Under the pieces are notes generated by a model. The model ran no database searches. It saw only the letters and a program-made list of their open reading frames with translations, and was not told where the DNA came from. Shown here piece after piece: positions 1 to 7,659 of a DNA stretch of 64,000 nucleotides. A program made the position numbers and the translations under genes. The DNA lies in the NCBI RefSeq assembly GCF_011604685.1, contig NZ_CP050063.1, forward strand, positions 3,060,501 to 3,124,500. Direction: 5' to 3'. The stretch is from Spirosoma aureum. GTDB taxonomy: Bacteria > Bacteroidota > Bacteroidia > Cytophagales > Spirosomataceae. The stretch's first letter is position 1. Every line of letters begins with the position of its first letter.

Positions 1-399
1 ACGCACATCCACTTCGATGGCAATTTTGGGAGCTGTATCGAAATATTTGTTGGTTAATATAATATTGGTCGCTTTATCGAAAATGGCAATGTCATTCGAT
101 AGGTTATTTCCTCGGTCAACGTGTACACCGGATTCATTCGTGACGACCAAGTACTTTTTTCGGTTTATAGTACGGCCTAAAAACATGACTAAAGTTGCAA
201 CCAAAGCGGCCTGTAGTGAACTGCTTCCCATAATTTCGGCGGGTTTTTTCTGGCCGGCAATAACGGTCTTATAGTTACGGTAGTACAAAGGCCGACCGTT
301 CAGTGTCTCGTAAATCAGGTACGATGGCACCTTCGACCTTTTCCGCTTCTGGGGTACGATGGCTACAGCTACTGGCATGACTTTGTCGATTCGATTCAT
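1..399 (-). CDS. Uma2-family (DUF820) endonuclease-like protein, 3' end beyond window
   Basis: A minus-strand frame opens at an ATG at 397-399 and stays open for 133 codons to the left edge, so the C-terminus is missing. The translation has 'SYLIYETLNGRPLYYRNYK', then 'EIMGSSSLQAAL', 'VVTNESGVHVDRGNN', 'LSNDIAIFDKA' and 'APKIAIEVDVR'. These match the Uma2/DUF820 family, a PD-(D/E)XK nuclease fold. The Asp of SNDIAIF and the Glu/Asp of IEVDV fit the metal-site pattern. Uma2 proteins are abundant in cyanobacteria and Cytophagales and mostly lack a known role. The plus-strand frame over the same bases is a shadow. Family is fairly sure; biochemical activity is not shown. Confidence 0.75.
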   Translation of the reverse strand, partial: MNRIDKVMPVAVAIVPQKRKRSKVPSYLIYETLNGRPLYYRNYKTVIAGQKKPAEIMGSSSLQAALVATLVMFLGRTINRKKYLVVTNESGVHVDRGNNLSNDIAIFDKATNIILTNKYFDTAPKIAIEVDVR

Positions 400-442
400 A
401 CTTTGACAATACTACACATTTTACCCGACGATTTATTGTGAA

Positions 443-485
443 AATCCCCTTATCCAGCAGCATCTAAACGCCAGATAAGAGGATT
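443..485 (-). terminator. Likely terminator of mutS2
   Basis: A 12-bp stem with one mismatch (443-454 with 474-485) and a 19-nt loop lies between the mutS2 stop and the Uma2 start. Read on the minus strand, the stem is followed by TTTT, as expected for an intrinsic terminator. Confidence 0.5.
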
Positions 486-543
486 CTTGCGATCAGGAAT
501 TTCACCAGAAGCCGTGGCACGGTTTCCGGCTGTGTTACTTCAC

Positions 544-2976
544 TTACTTCATCTTCACAATCGTTACGCCCGCACCACCACGGTCGGCGTGTTCGTCTTC
601 CATTTTGCCAACCTGTTTGTAGCCGCGTAGGTGATTTCGGACGAGTGTCCGCAGGATACCGTCGCCTTTGCCATGAACGATGCGTAACTCAGGATAGCCA
701 AGCATCAGGGCGTCATCGACAAAGCGGTCTACTTCGCCCAGAGCCTCTTCGCCCCGTTTGCCCCGAATATCGAGGTTGAAGCTGAAGTTCTGCATCTTCT
801 CGTTCATATCCACACCCTGGCTACGTGGGCGATCATCTTTCGTTTCGGTTGCGTCTTTAAATGTTTTCTTACTTACCCGTTCAAGCCGGTTCAATTTTAC
901 GTTCGATTTCAGATCACCAATCCGAATTTCGGCGTCTTTTCCGCGTAACGACAATACCTGTCCAATTGCGTTCTGACCGGCAATGCGAACGTAGCTACCG
1001 ACTACAATAGCACCATTATCGGTTTCAAACTCCTCTTCGGTTTGCTTCGGAACATCGACCTCCAGAACTTCCGGTTTTAATTCTTTTTGTTCAAACTGTT
1101 CCAGTTCCTGTCGAACCTGCCGGGTTGGGTCGCGTTCTGCTTTGTTTTCCTTAATCTCGCGGATCGTGTTTTCAATCCGCTGATTGGCTTCCTGTACCAA
1201 CGCTTTGGCTTTCTGCTTGGCGTTATTAAGCAATTGCTTTTGCTCGTTATCCAGGCGGGTTTTCAGGGCTGTGTATTCAGCGAGTTGCTGGGCAAGTTTG
1301 CGTTGGTTAATGCTGATTTCCAGATTTTTCTCGGAGAAGACACGCTTCTCAATATCCAGTTCTTTCAGCAATTTCTCGAAATTCACCTGCTGATTACCCA
1401 GCTTTTCTTTTGCCCGATCAATAACGTTTTTGGGCAATCCAATTTTCTGGGCAATTTCGAACGCAAAAGAGCTGCCCGGTCTGCCGATTTCCAACTGGTA
1501 AAGTGGTTCCAAATGCTCGCCATCGAAACGCATGGCCCCATTGATCAGGCCCGGTGTTTTGTCGGCAAAAACTTTCAGGTTGGTATAGTGCGTGTTGATG
1601 ACACCATAAGCCCCCGACTTGTTCAGTTCCTCCAGAATCGATTCGGCAATGGCACCACCGAGACCGGGCTCTGTTCCCGTTCCAAATTCATCGATCAGAA
1701 AGAGGGTTCGTTTGTTGGCTCCGATCACAAACTGCTTCATCGCTGTCAGGTGCGACGAATAGGTGCTCAGGTCATTTTCAAGCGATTGTTCGTCGCCAAT
1801 GTCGATAAACAGATTCTGAAACACACCCATCTCTGAATAATCGGCCATTGGTACCAGCAAACCGCATTGCAGCATGTACTGAATGAGTCCAATGGTTTTC
1901 AGAGCCACCGATTTACCACCCGCATTCGGACCGGAAATGATCAGAATGCGGGTCTTTTCTTCGAGCCGGACACTCAACGGCACCACTGATTTGCCTTGCT
2001 TCTGAAACGATAAATGAAGCAAAGGATGTCGTGCATTCGTCCAGTCAACAAGTGGGCGTTCGTTCAGCTTTGGCATGATAGCCTCCAATTGTATGGCTAA
2101 CTTTGCTTTCGCGCGGATGAAGTCGATCTGGGCCAGAAAATTAATTGCCTTTCTCAACTCATCAAGGTTTGGCCTGATCAGGTCTGTCAGCGCCAGCAGA
2201 ATACGGTAAATTTCCCGCCGTTCTTCGTACTCCAGTTCGCGAATTTCGTTGTTGGCATCGAAAACCTCGGCTGGTTCGAGAAAGACCGTCTGACCCGTTT
2301 GCGACTCATCATGCACGAAGCCTTTAATCTTGCGTTTGTGTTCGGCGGCAATTGGAATCACCAGCCGTCCACCCCGAATGGTCAGGCTCAGGTCATCGGG
2401 AATCCAGCCATTTTGCCGGGCCTGCCGCAAAATACTGTCCAGCCGTTTGCGCAGATTGGCCTGTTCGCTGATAATACGCCGACGAATGCTGGCCAGCTCA
2501 GGTGAGGCAGAGTCGCGGACAAGTCCACGATCATCAATAACTCGTTCGAGGCCATCAGTTAGTTTTTTATCAACGCCGATTGGTCCTGCCAATTCGCGCA
2601 GGAATGGGAAACTACGATCCGAATTAGCACTGTTTTCTTCACGTTTCGAGAGAAATTTCAGGCAATCCTGAATGGTCCGAAGTGCCAGTTTCAGGTCAAA
2701 AAACTCGGTCTCTGTCAACGCAAGTCCTTCAACCCGGGCACGATTCAGGTGCGGACGAACGTCAATGTAATTACTACTTGGAAAATCGGGTTCGTACTGA
2801 ACGATCTGTTTAAACTCGTCCGTCTGACGCAGTAATTTATCGATCAGCTGAATATTATCCGTAAAGCGAATCTTCTCAACATAGTCCTGACCCAGCTGAC
2901 TGACACAGGCGTCTTTGAGCCGTTCGCGAATGGTATCAAAACCTAATTTTAGTTCTAGTGTATTGGGGTAAAGCAT
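544..2976 (-). CDS. mutS2: MutS2-type DNA-binding ATPase/endonuclease
   Basis: The 810-residue product has the full MutS2 layout. It has an N-terminal MutS core, an ABC-type ATPase with Walker A GPNAGGKS near residue 348 and Walker B LFLIDEFGTGTEP near residue 425, a long charged coiled coil (about 515-650), and a C-terminal Smr domain (about 735-810) with LDIRG and HGKGDGILR. MutS2 lacks the mismatch-recognition domain of MutS. Family members act in suppression of recombination or in splitting of collided ribosomes. The start is the first ATG and fits the usual N-terminus. Single gene, with its own upstream region and a hairpin downstream. Nothing irregular is seen. Confidence 0.96.
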   Translation of the reverse strand: MLYPNTLELKLGFDTIRERLKDACVSQLGQDYVEKIRFTDNIQLIDKLLRQTDEFKQIVQYEPDFPSSNYIDVRPHLNRARVEGLALTETEFFDLKLALRTIQDCLKFLSKREENSANSDRSFPFLRELAGPIGVDKKLTDGLERVIDDRGLVRDSASPELASIRRRIISEQANLRKRLDSILRQARQNGWIPDDLSLTIRGGRLVIPIAAEHKRKIKGFVHDESQTGQTVFLEPAEVFDANNEIRELEYEERREIYRILLALTDLIRPNLDELRKAINFLAQIDFIRAKAKLAIQLEAIMPKLNERPLVDWTNARHPLLHLSFQKQGKSVVPLSVRLEEKTRILIISGPNAGGKSVALKTIGLIQYMLQCGLLVPMADYSEMGVFQNLFIDIGDEQSLENDLSTYSSHLTAMKQFVIGANKRTLFLIDEFGTGTEPGLGGAIAESILEELNKSGAYGVINTHYTNLKVFADKTPGLINGAMRFDGEHLEPLYQLEIGRPGSSFAFEIAQKIGLPKNVIDRAKEKLGNQQVNFEKLLKELDIEKRVFSEKNLEISINQRKLAQQLAEYTALKTRLDNEQKQLLNNAKQKAKALVQEANQRIENTIREIKENKAERDPTRQVRQELEQFEQKELKPEVLEVDVPKQTEEEFETDNGAIVVGSYVRIAGQNAIGQVLSLRGKDAEIRIGDLKSNVKLNRLERVSKKTFKDATETKDDRPRSQGVDMNEKMQNFSFNLDIRGKRGEEALGEVDRFVDDALMLGYPELRIVHGKGDGILRTLVRNHLRGYKQVGKMEDEHADRGGAGVTIVKMK

Positions 2977-3103
2977 TTAATCAGAGAAAGGGCGTTATGA
3001 ATAGCCTTTTACATAACGTTTTTAAGAAAAGGGAGGTTCGTTATAAAAATATCATTCGTTAAATGTGACCAACAATCCTATTGGTAAGTCATAAAGTTAC
3101 TTA

Positions 3104-3135
3104 TTGGGTTTTAGGCATCCAATAGTTTACATTTG
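3104..3135 (+). promoter_or_regulatory. Bacteroidota-type promoter for the small gene at 3202
   Basis: TTG at 3104-3106 is followed after 21 nt by TACATTTG at 3128-3135, which matches the Bacteroidota pattern (-33 TTTG/TTG, -7 TAnnTTTG). It would start transcription near 3141, about 60 nt before the ATG. Confidence 0.45.
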
Positions 3136-3201
3136 AGTTAGTAATTAGTGGTTTAGCTTAAATAAAAGGTAACTCCAATTCACAACACTTGTACCTCTGA
3201 C

Positions 3202-3507
3202 ATGAATAATTACTTAGTGGTTTACTACAGAAACAGTGAGCCCACATTTATCTATACAGAAACTGTTGATACGGCTCGTACATATGCTATATCGATGGCG
3301 GCCGGTCAAAAGAATGCGAAGAATGACGTGTTGTCAATCGTCGAAGTAGCAACCGATAAAATTATTTATTACGGAAAAGGTAAAAATTTAGTGGGTGAGC
3401 TAAATGCGGTGGCACGTCCATCTCTACTAGACGGATTTACCAGTAGTTCTCTGGTCAAGTCATTCCTGAACTGGATAGGCATAAAGTTTTTTAAATCAGC
3501 TGTTTAG
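3202..3507 (+). CDS. Small hypothetical protein
   Basis: I do not recognise this 101-residue product. It has no signal peptide or membrane segment. The N-terminal half looks like a small alpha/beta domain (VVYYRNS..., DVLSIVEVATDKIIYYGKG), and the C-terminus is basic and hydrophobic (SFLNWIGIKFFKSAV). A good promoter match upstream and normal codon use support a real gene. It stands alone between mutS2 and a deacetylase. After it lies a 230-bp gap with two copies of TAGTAATTATTT (3518-3529, 3549-3560). Confidence 0.6.
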   Translation: MNNYLVVYYRNSEPTFIYTETVDTARTYAISMAAGQKNAKNDVLSIVEVATDKIIYYGKGKNLVGELNAVARPSLLDGFTSSSLVKSFLNWIGIKFFKSAV

Positions 3508-3740
3508 AAGAGGTTTGTAGTAATTATTTTTGATAGGAAGACTGATTATAGTAATTATTTCTCAATAAGGATTAGTAGACTAATAGAATAAAATAGCACC
3601 TGTGTGGCTGCGCTGAACACATTTTATAGTTGGCGCGGCCTTACTATGCAGGGCCGTAGCATTAAATTTCACCTGATCAAGTAAAAAGTCTACTATCAGC
3701 CAAACTCTTTTCTGTATGTTTGGGGACATACTAGACTATT

Positions 3741-4676
3741 ATGATTTCGCGTAACTTATTTCCTTTCCTGGCAGCAATCTGTCTGTCTACGTTTATAGCC
3801 AGTGGCTTAACCGGATGTCAATCCAAAGGGTCTGATACGGCCGAAACAGCAGACACAACGGCTGCGACTGATGCGCCCAAAGCCGATAAACCAGATGAGG
3901 CTAAAGCTGAAACAACACCCACGGTTGATCCGGCAAGCATTCCGGCCGATAAAATCGCCGATGCGGCAACCATTCTGGCGCGTCCTCAGGTACCGATCCT
4001 CTGTTATCACCAAATTCGCGACTGGCGGCCCAGTGACTCGCAAACGTCGAAAGATTACATCATACCCGTAGCGGCTTTCCGCGAGCAGATGCAAATGCTG
4101 GCTGACAGTGGCTACCATACTATATTGCCCGACCAGCTTTATGCGTATATGACCACAGGGGCACCGTTACCTAAAAAGCCGGTGATGCTCACCTTCGACG
4201 ATGGCGACCTTGATCAATATACCGTTGCGGCTCCCGAACTCGAAAAACATGGCTTTAAGGGTACGTTTTTTATCATGACGGTTGCTATTGGCCGACATGG
4301 TAAGCAGCCCTATATGGACAAGACCCAGATCAAAGACCTGTCGGATCGCGGCCATACAATCGGTGCGCATACATGGGATCACCACAACGTGAAGAAATAC
4401 CAGGGCGATGACTGGAAAATTCAGATTGAAGAGCCTAATGCCAAGCTGGAAAGTATTGTCGGTAAGCCGATCAAATACTTTGCGTATCCATTTGGCCTTT
4501 GGAATAAAGCAGCCCTTCCTGAGCTGCAAAAGCGCGGTTATCTGGCGGCATTTACGCTGGCTGACAAGCGCGATGATCAGATGCCGTTGTATACAGTACG
4601 GCGCATTATTGCGGGCGGACAGTGGAAAACGAAAACCATGTATCGGAACATGATCCAGAGTTTTGATGATAAATAA
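3741..4676 (+). CDS. Polysaccharide deacetylase (NodB domain) lipoprotein
   Basis: The 311-residue protein starts with a signal peptide and lipobox (SGLTGC), so it is probably a lipoprotein on the periplasmic side. A Thr/Ala/Asp/Lys-rich linker of about 40 residues precedes a carbohydrate esterase 4 (NodB) domain. Motif 1 is TFDDGD at about 151-156, motif 2 is H210-TWD-H214, and motif 3 is FAYPFG near 249. These give the catalytic Asp and the metal-binding Asp-His-His. The family removes N- or O-acetyl groups from polymers such as peptidoglycan or chitin; the substrate here is unknown. A TATGTTTG box (3715-3722) sits just upstream. A 21-bp hairpin follows. Confidence 0.9.
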   Translation: MISRNLFPFLAAICLSTFIASGLTGCQSKGSDTAETADTTAATDAPKADKPDEAKAETTPTVDPASIPADKIADAATILARPQVPILCYHQIRDWRPSDSQTSKDYIIPVAAFREQMQMLADSGYHTILPDQLYAYMTTGAPLPKKPVMLTFDDGDLDQYTVAAPELEKHGFKGTFFIMTVAIGRHGKQPYMDKTQIKDLSDRGHTIGAHTWDHHNVKKYQGDDWKIQIEEPNAKLESIVGKPIKYFAYPFGLWNKAALPELQKRGYLAAFTLADKRDDQMPLYTVRRIIAGGQWKTKTMYRNMIQSFDDK

Positions 4677-4687
4677 TAGTGGGCTCC

Positions 4688-4735
4688 CTCCCAAACGAAG
4701 AAAGCGGCAGAGCAGCCGCTTTCTTCGTTTGGGAG
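4688..4735 (+). terminator. Strong hairpin after the NodB gene
   Basis: A perfect 21-bp stem (4688-4708 with 4715-4735) with a 6-nt loop starts 12 nt after the deacetylase stop. It has no clear U tract outside the stem. It also lies in the leader of the next gene, so read-through control is possible. Confidence 0.7.
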
Positions 4736-4795
4736 AAATTCGTACAAAAGTTTAATTTACTTTCGCTCTTACAATTAAAACCCTTCCTGCAACTG

Positions 4796-5656
4796 ATGAC
4801 TAGAAAAATTCTGCTTTCATGCCTGCTTCTGGCCAGTCTATATCCGGCTGATGCTCAGGTAAATCCTCCCCGTCTGATCATTCGTGGTGATGACATGGGT
4901 TATTCGCACGCGGGCAATGAAGCAATTCTTAAATGCTATAAAGACGGGATCGAAAAATCGATCGAAGTACTTGTTCCTTCACCGTGGTTTCCGGAAGCCG
5001 TTGAGATGCTGAAACAGATTCCGGATGCGGACATTGGCATTCATTTAACGCTAACCAGCGAGTGGGATAATATCAAGTGGCGACCGCTGTCCGACTGCCC
5101 CAGTCTTCGCGATGCCGATGGCTATTTTTACCCCATGGTTCGCCCAAACAAAAATTATCCGAAGCGTTCGGTGGTAGAAAATGACTGGAAACTGGCCGAA
5201 GTAGAAAAAGAATTTCGGGCTCAAATAGAGCTTGCGTTCAAGAAAATTCCCAAAATAAGCCACTTTTCCGGCCACATGGGCTGTACCAGTCTGAATGATG
5301 AGGTGAAAGCCCTTGTTAAGAAATTGGCGCAGGAGTATCATGTTCCTCACTACGATATGAGTCTGGCCGAATCGGGAGTTACCTATACGGGTTACATAGG
5401 AGAACATGCGACTTCTGAAGAAAAGCTACAAAGTTTTACGAAGATGCTGGAAAGCCTGGAACCTGGGAAAACCTATCTGTTCGTCGATCATCCTGGGCTT
5501 GATACGCCCGAAGTGCGGGCCATTCATCACATTGGTTATGAGAACGTTGCTAGTGACCGTCAGGGCGTAACGGATATCTGGACCAACCCACGCGTGAAAG
5601 AACTCATCAAAGCCAAAGGTATTCAGCTAATTGGCTACAATAATCTGACTAAATAA
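4796..5656 (+). CDS. ChbG/HpnK (YdjC-like) family carbohydrate deacetylase, secreted
   Basis: I place the start at the ATG at 4796, giving 286 residues that begin with a clean signal peptide (MTRKILLSCLLLASLYPADA). The longer frame from 4679 would read through the terminator hairpin and spoil the signal. The mature part has LIIRGDDMGYS, IGIHLTLTSEW and HFSGHMG, the Asp/His metal-site motifs of the YdjC/ChbG fold. Family members deacetylate small N-acetylated sugars such as chito-oligosaccharides or hopanoid glucosamine. It lies next to another deacetylase, suggesting shared use of acetylated glycans. The substrate is not known. Confidence 0.88.
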   Translation: MTRKILLSCLLLASLYPADAQVNPPRLIIRGDDMGYSHAGNEAILKCYKDGIEKSIEVLVPSPWFPEAVEMLKQIPDADIGIHLTLTSEWDNIKWRPLSDCPSLRDADGYFYPMVRPNKNYPKRSVVENDWKLAEVEKEFRAQIELAFKKIPKISHFSGHMGCTSLNDEVKALVKKLAQEYHVPHYDMSLAESGVTYTGYIGEHATSEEKLQSFTKMLESLEPGKTYLFVDHPGLDTPEVRAIHHIGYENVASDRQGVTDIWTNPRVKELIKAKGIQLIGYNNLTK

Positions 5657-5662
5657 ACGAAA

Positions 5663-5692
5663 GCGGGGCCAGGCTCTGAAACCTGACCCCGC
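5663..5692. terminator. Bidirectional terminator between convergent genes
   Basis: An 11-bp GC-rich stem (5663-5673 with 5682-5692, one G-T pair) lies between the YdjC-like gene on the plus strand and the ThuA gene on the minus strand. Confidence 0.65.
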
Positions 5693-5717
5693 CAAAGCAT
5701 CCGGCAAAAGGCTTAGG

Positions 5718-6560
5718 TTACTCAAACCGTCCAGCCCATTCGATCCCGGCTACTATATGCGGCATTGCGTTTGGATCTGTGAAGGTTTCGTTGGTATGCC
5801 CCATGCCTGTGTAAAAAATACGCCCTTTTCCAACCACATTGGTCCATGAAATCGGGTGATCACCACCCATCGCCTTAGGCCAGGTTGCTTTATAAGAGGC
5901 TTCGTTCAATGTCAGTAATACCTGAATGCTGTCTTTTCCCCGAACGCTTTGTTTGAAGTTATACCATTCATCAGCTTTCCGCCATTTAGCGGGTAGATGT
6001 TTCGTAGTTGGATGTGTACGAATATCGGTAATTAGTTCAGCTTCAGGCGTATGTTCGGGATATAGAGGGTGATCGCGGAAGTGCGTACCCAGCAGGTGAT
6101 CATACCAATCCCAGCTATACTCGGTGTCGGAAGCTGCATGAATGCCTACGTAGCCACCCCCATTTTCGACAAAGGATTCGAAGGCTTTTTCCTGATCCGG
6201 AATCAGAATGTCGCCTGTCGTGGAGAGAAATACGACCACTTTGAATCGGCGTAGGTAATCATCATTGAAAAACGCACCATTCTCTGTGGTTCTAACGTCC
6301 CAGCCTTTTTCTTTTCCCGCTTTTTTGAGTGCTTCGATACCCGGCTCAATCGATTCGTGGCGGAAACCGTTGGTTTTCGAGAAGATCAAAACGCCATTAT
6401 CGCCAACTTGGCCGGGATCGGCTGGCCGAACGGTGTCGAACACGGGCTTTTGCCAGGGAAGCTGACGGGTAACATACATGCCAAACACAACGAATCCACC
6501 TACTAGAAGAACCATAAACAAGACCAGGCCCAGCAGGATTTTCAGAAATTTACGCAGCAT
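5718..6560 (-). CDS. ThuA-domain protein, membrane-anchored
   Basis: The 280-residue product has one N-terminal membrane segment (about 7-32) followed by a ThuA-like (GATase1-like) domain: VLIFSKTNGFRHESI, VVFLSTTGDIL, GGGYVGIHAASD and GRIFYTGMGHTNETF. ThuA proteins occur with sugar dehydrogenases and isomerases, but their chemistry is poorly defined. It is the last gene of a minus-strand set (dehydrogenase, isomerase-like, ThuA), 21 nt after its neighbour, so it is probably part of extracytoplasmic sugar oxidation. The family call is firm; the role is inferred from context. Confidence 0.88.
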   Translation of the reverse strand: MLRKFLKILLGLVLFMVLLVGGFVVFGMYVTRQLPWQKPVFDTVRPADPGQVGDNGVLIFSKTNGFRHESIEPGIEALKKAGKEKGWDVRTTENGAFFNDDYLRRFKVVVFLSTTGDILIPDQEKAFESFVENGGGYVGIHAASDTEYSWDWYDHLLGTHFRDHPLYPEHTPEAELITDIRTHPTTKHLPAKWRKADEWYNFKQSVRGKDSIQVLLTLNEASYKATWPKAMGGDHPISWTNVVGKGRIFYTGMGHTNETFTDPNAMPHIVAGIEWAGRFE

Positions 6561-6581
6561 AAAAAGTAGATTATTAAGCGT

Positions 6582-7607
6582 TTAAGCAAGTTCTGTTCGA
6601 ACCCGTTCGAGCAGCGTTTTGGTTGCTTTGATTCCTTCGGTACTGGGCAGATAGCCACCCGTTGGATTGTACATACTCATGATGCCGCCTTCGTATTCAA
6701 TGCCTACATAACCCTTGAAACCGGCATCTTTGATGATCTTGAACATGCGCCGGAAATCGGTTTCGGTTTCGTTGCCATTCGCATCGAACTTGTGTGTTTT
6801 TGCGCTGATACCTTTGGCGTAAGGCATCATTTTTTTGACGCCTTCATAGCGATCATATTCCTGAATGCATTTTGTGCCCATAATGCCTTTGATGTCGTTG
6901 GATTCGGGTTTGCTACGCTGCCTGCAGAAGTTGCCGAAATCGGGTAGTAAGCCAGCATTGGGCATGTTTACCTGCTTAAGAATGCCCACCAGCCAGTCGA
7001 TGTCGGTTGAATTGCCGAAGTGATTTTCAACAATGACGTTCATGCTTGACTTGGCGGCATATTCCAGTAATTTATGATAGCCATCGGCTGCGGTTTTGGC
7101 GGCTTCAGAGGCCGGATCATCGGCAGCACCCGAAATGGCTTTTGACGTATCGCCGAAATTGACCCGAATCGAACTACAACCCAGGTACCTGGCCGCATCG
7201 ACCCAAGGATAGTGTGCCTCCACAGCTTGCTGGCGTTTGGTCGCGTCCAGATCGGCAATATTAGCCCCATCAACCATAATGAGGTTATTTTTCAGACCGA
7301 GATCATCGCATCGTTGTTTAAGTTCTTTCAGGTAAGCCTGATCGGTATGCTTATTATTGAAAAACATGGAAACATATTCGAGCACATTGATGCCAAAATC
7401 GTTTTTGGCCCTGGCCGGAAAATCCATGTTTGTCATCTTGCCCGACATCAGTTCACCGGCAAACGAAAACTCCGCCAGTGAAATATCGAAACTGAATTTT
7501 TTAGCGGTCGTATTGGCCACTGTTGACGATGGAAAAGCGGTTGACAGGCTCATACCTGCGGCTGCCAGACCCAGCTGATTCAGAAATTCGCGACGAGATT
7601 GTGTCAT
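6582..7607 (-). CDS. Sugar phosphate isomerase/epimerase-like TIM-barrel protein (Tat-exported)
   Basis: The 341-residue protein begins with a Tat-type signal (SRREFLNQLGLAAAG) and then an AP-endonuclease-2/xylose-isomerase-like barrel. Visible blocks include LGCSSIRVNFG, NVIVENHFGNS (metal Glu), GLLPDFGNF (Asp), GISAKTHKF (His) and GYVGIEYEGG (Glu). The family interconverts or epimerises sugars and keto-sugars. It sits between the dehydrogenase and ThuA genes. A short hairpin in the 52-nt spacer ahead of it may tune expression relative to its neighbour. Substrate not known. Confidence 0.88.
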   Translation of the reverse strand: MTQSRREFLNQLGLAAAGMSLSTAFPSSTVANTTAKKFSFDISLAEFSFAGELMSGKMTNMDFPARAKNDFGINVLEYVSMFFNNKHTDQAYLKELKQRCDDLGLKNNLIMVDGANIADLDATKRQQAVEAHYPWVDAARYLGCSSIRVNFGDTSKAISGAADDPASEAAKTAADGYHKLLEYAAKSSMNVIVENHFGNSTDIDWLVGILKQVNMPNAGLLPDFGNFCRQRSKPESNDIKGIMGTKCIQEYDRYEGVKKMMPYAKGISAKTHKFDANGNETETDFRRMFKIIKDAGFKGYVGIEYEGGIMSMYNPTGGYLPSTEGIKATKTLLERVRTELA

Positions 7608-7623
7608 GGTTCAGTAGATGAAA

Positions 7624-7649
7624 GCCCTTTCCTGACTTCAGGAAAGGGC
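7624..7649 (-). promoter_or_regulatory. Intercistronic hairpin in the sugar-oxidation operon
   Basis: A perfect 11-bp stem with a 4-nt loop (7624-7634 with 7639-7649) fills the spacer between the dehydrogenase and isomerase-like genes. No long U tract follows on the minus strand, so partial termination or mRNA stabilisation is as likely as a full stop. Confidence 0.5.
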
Positions 7650-7659
7650 AGGAGTAAGG

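Noticed and set aside
17..274. Plus-strand frame of 85 codons at the left edge
   Set aside because: It is the shadow of the Uma2-like gene, whose minus-strand translation has clear family motifs.
1087..1836. Plus-strand frame of 249 codons inside mutS2
   Set aside because: It is antisense to a fully conserved gene and has a low-complexity Phe/Leu/Gln-rich composition typical of shadows.
4679..4795. Longer N-terminus for the YdjC-like deacetylase
   Set aside because: It is read from a terminator hairpin and would mask a clean signal peptide that starts at 4796.
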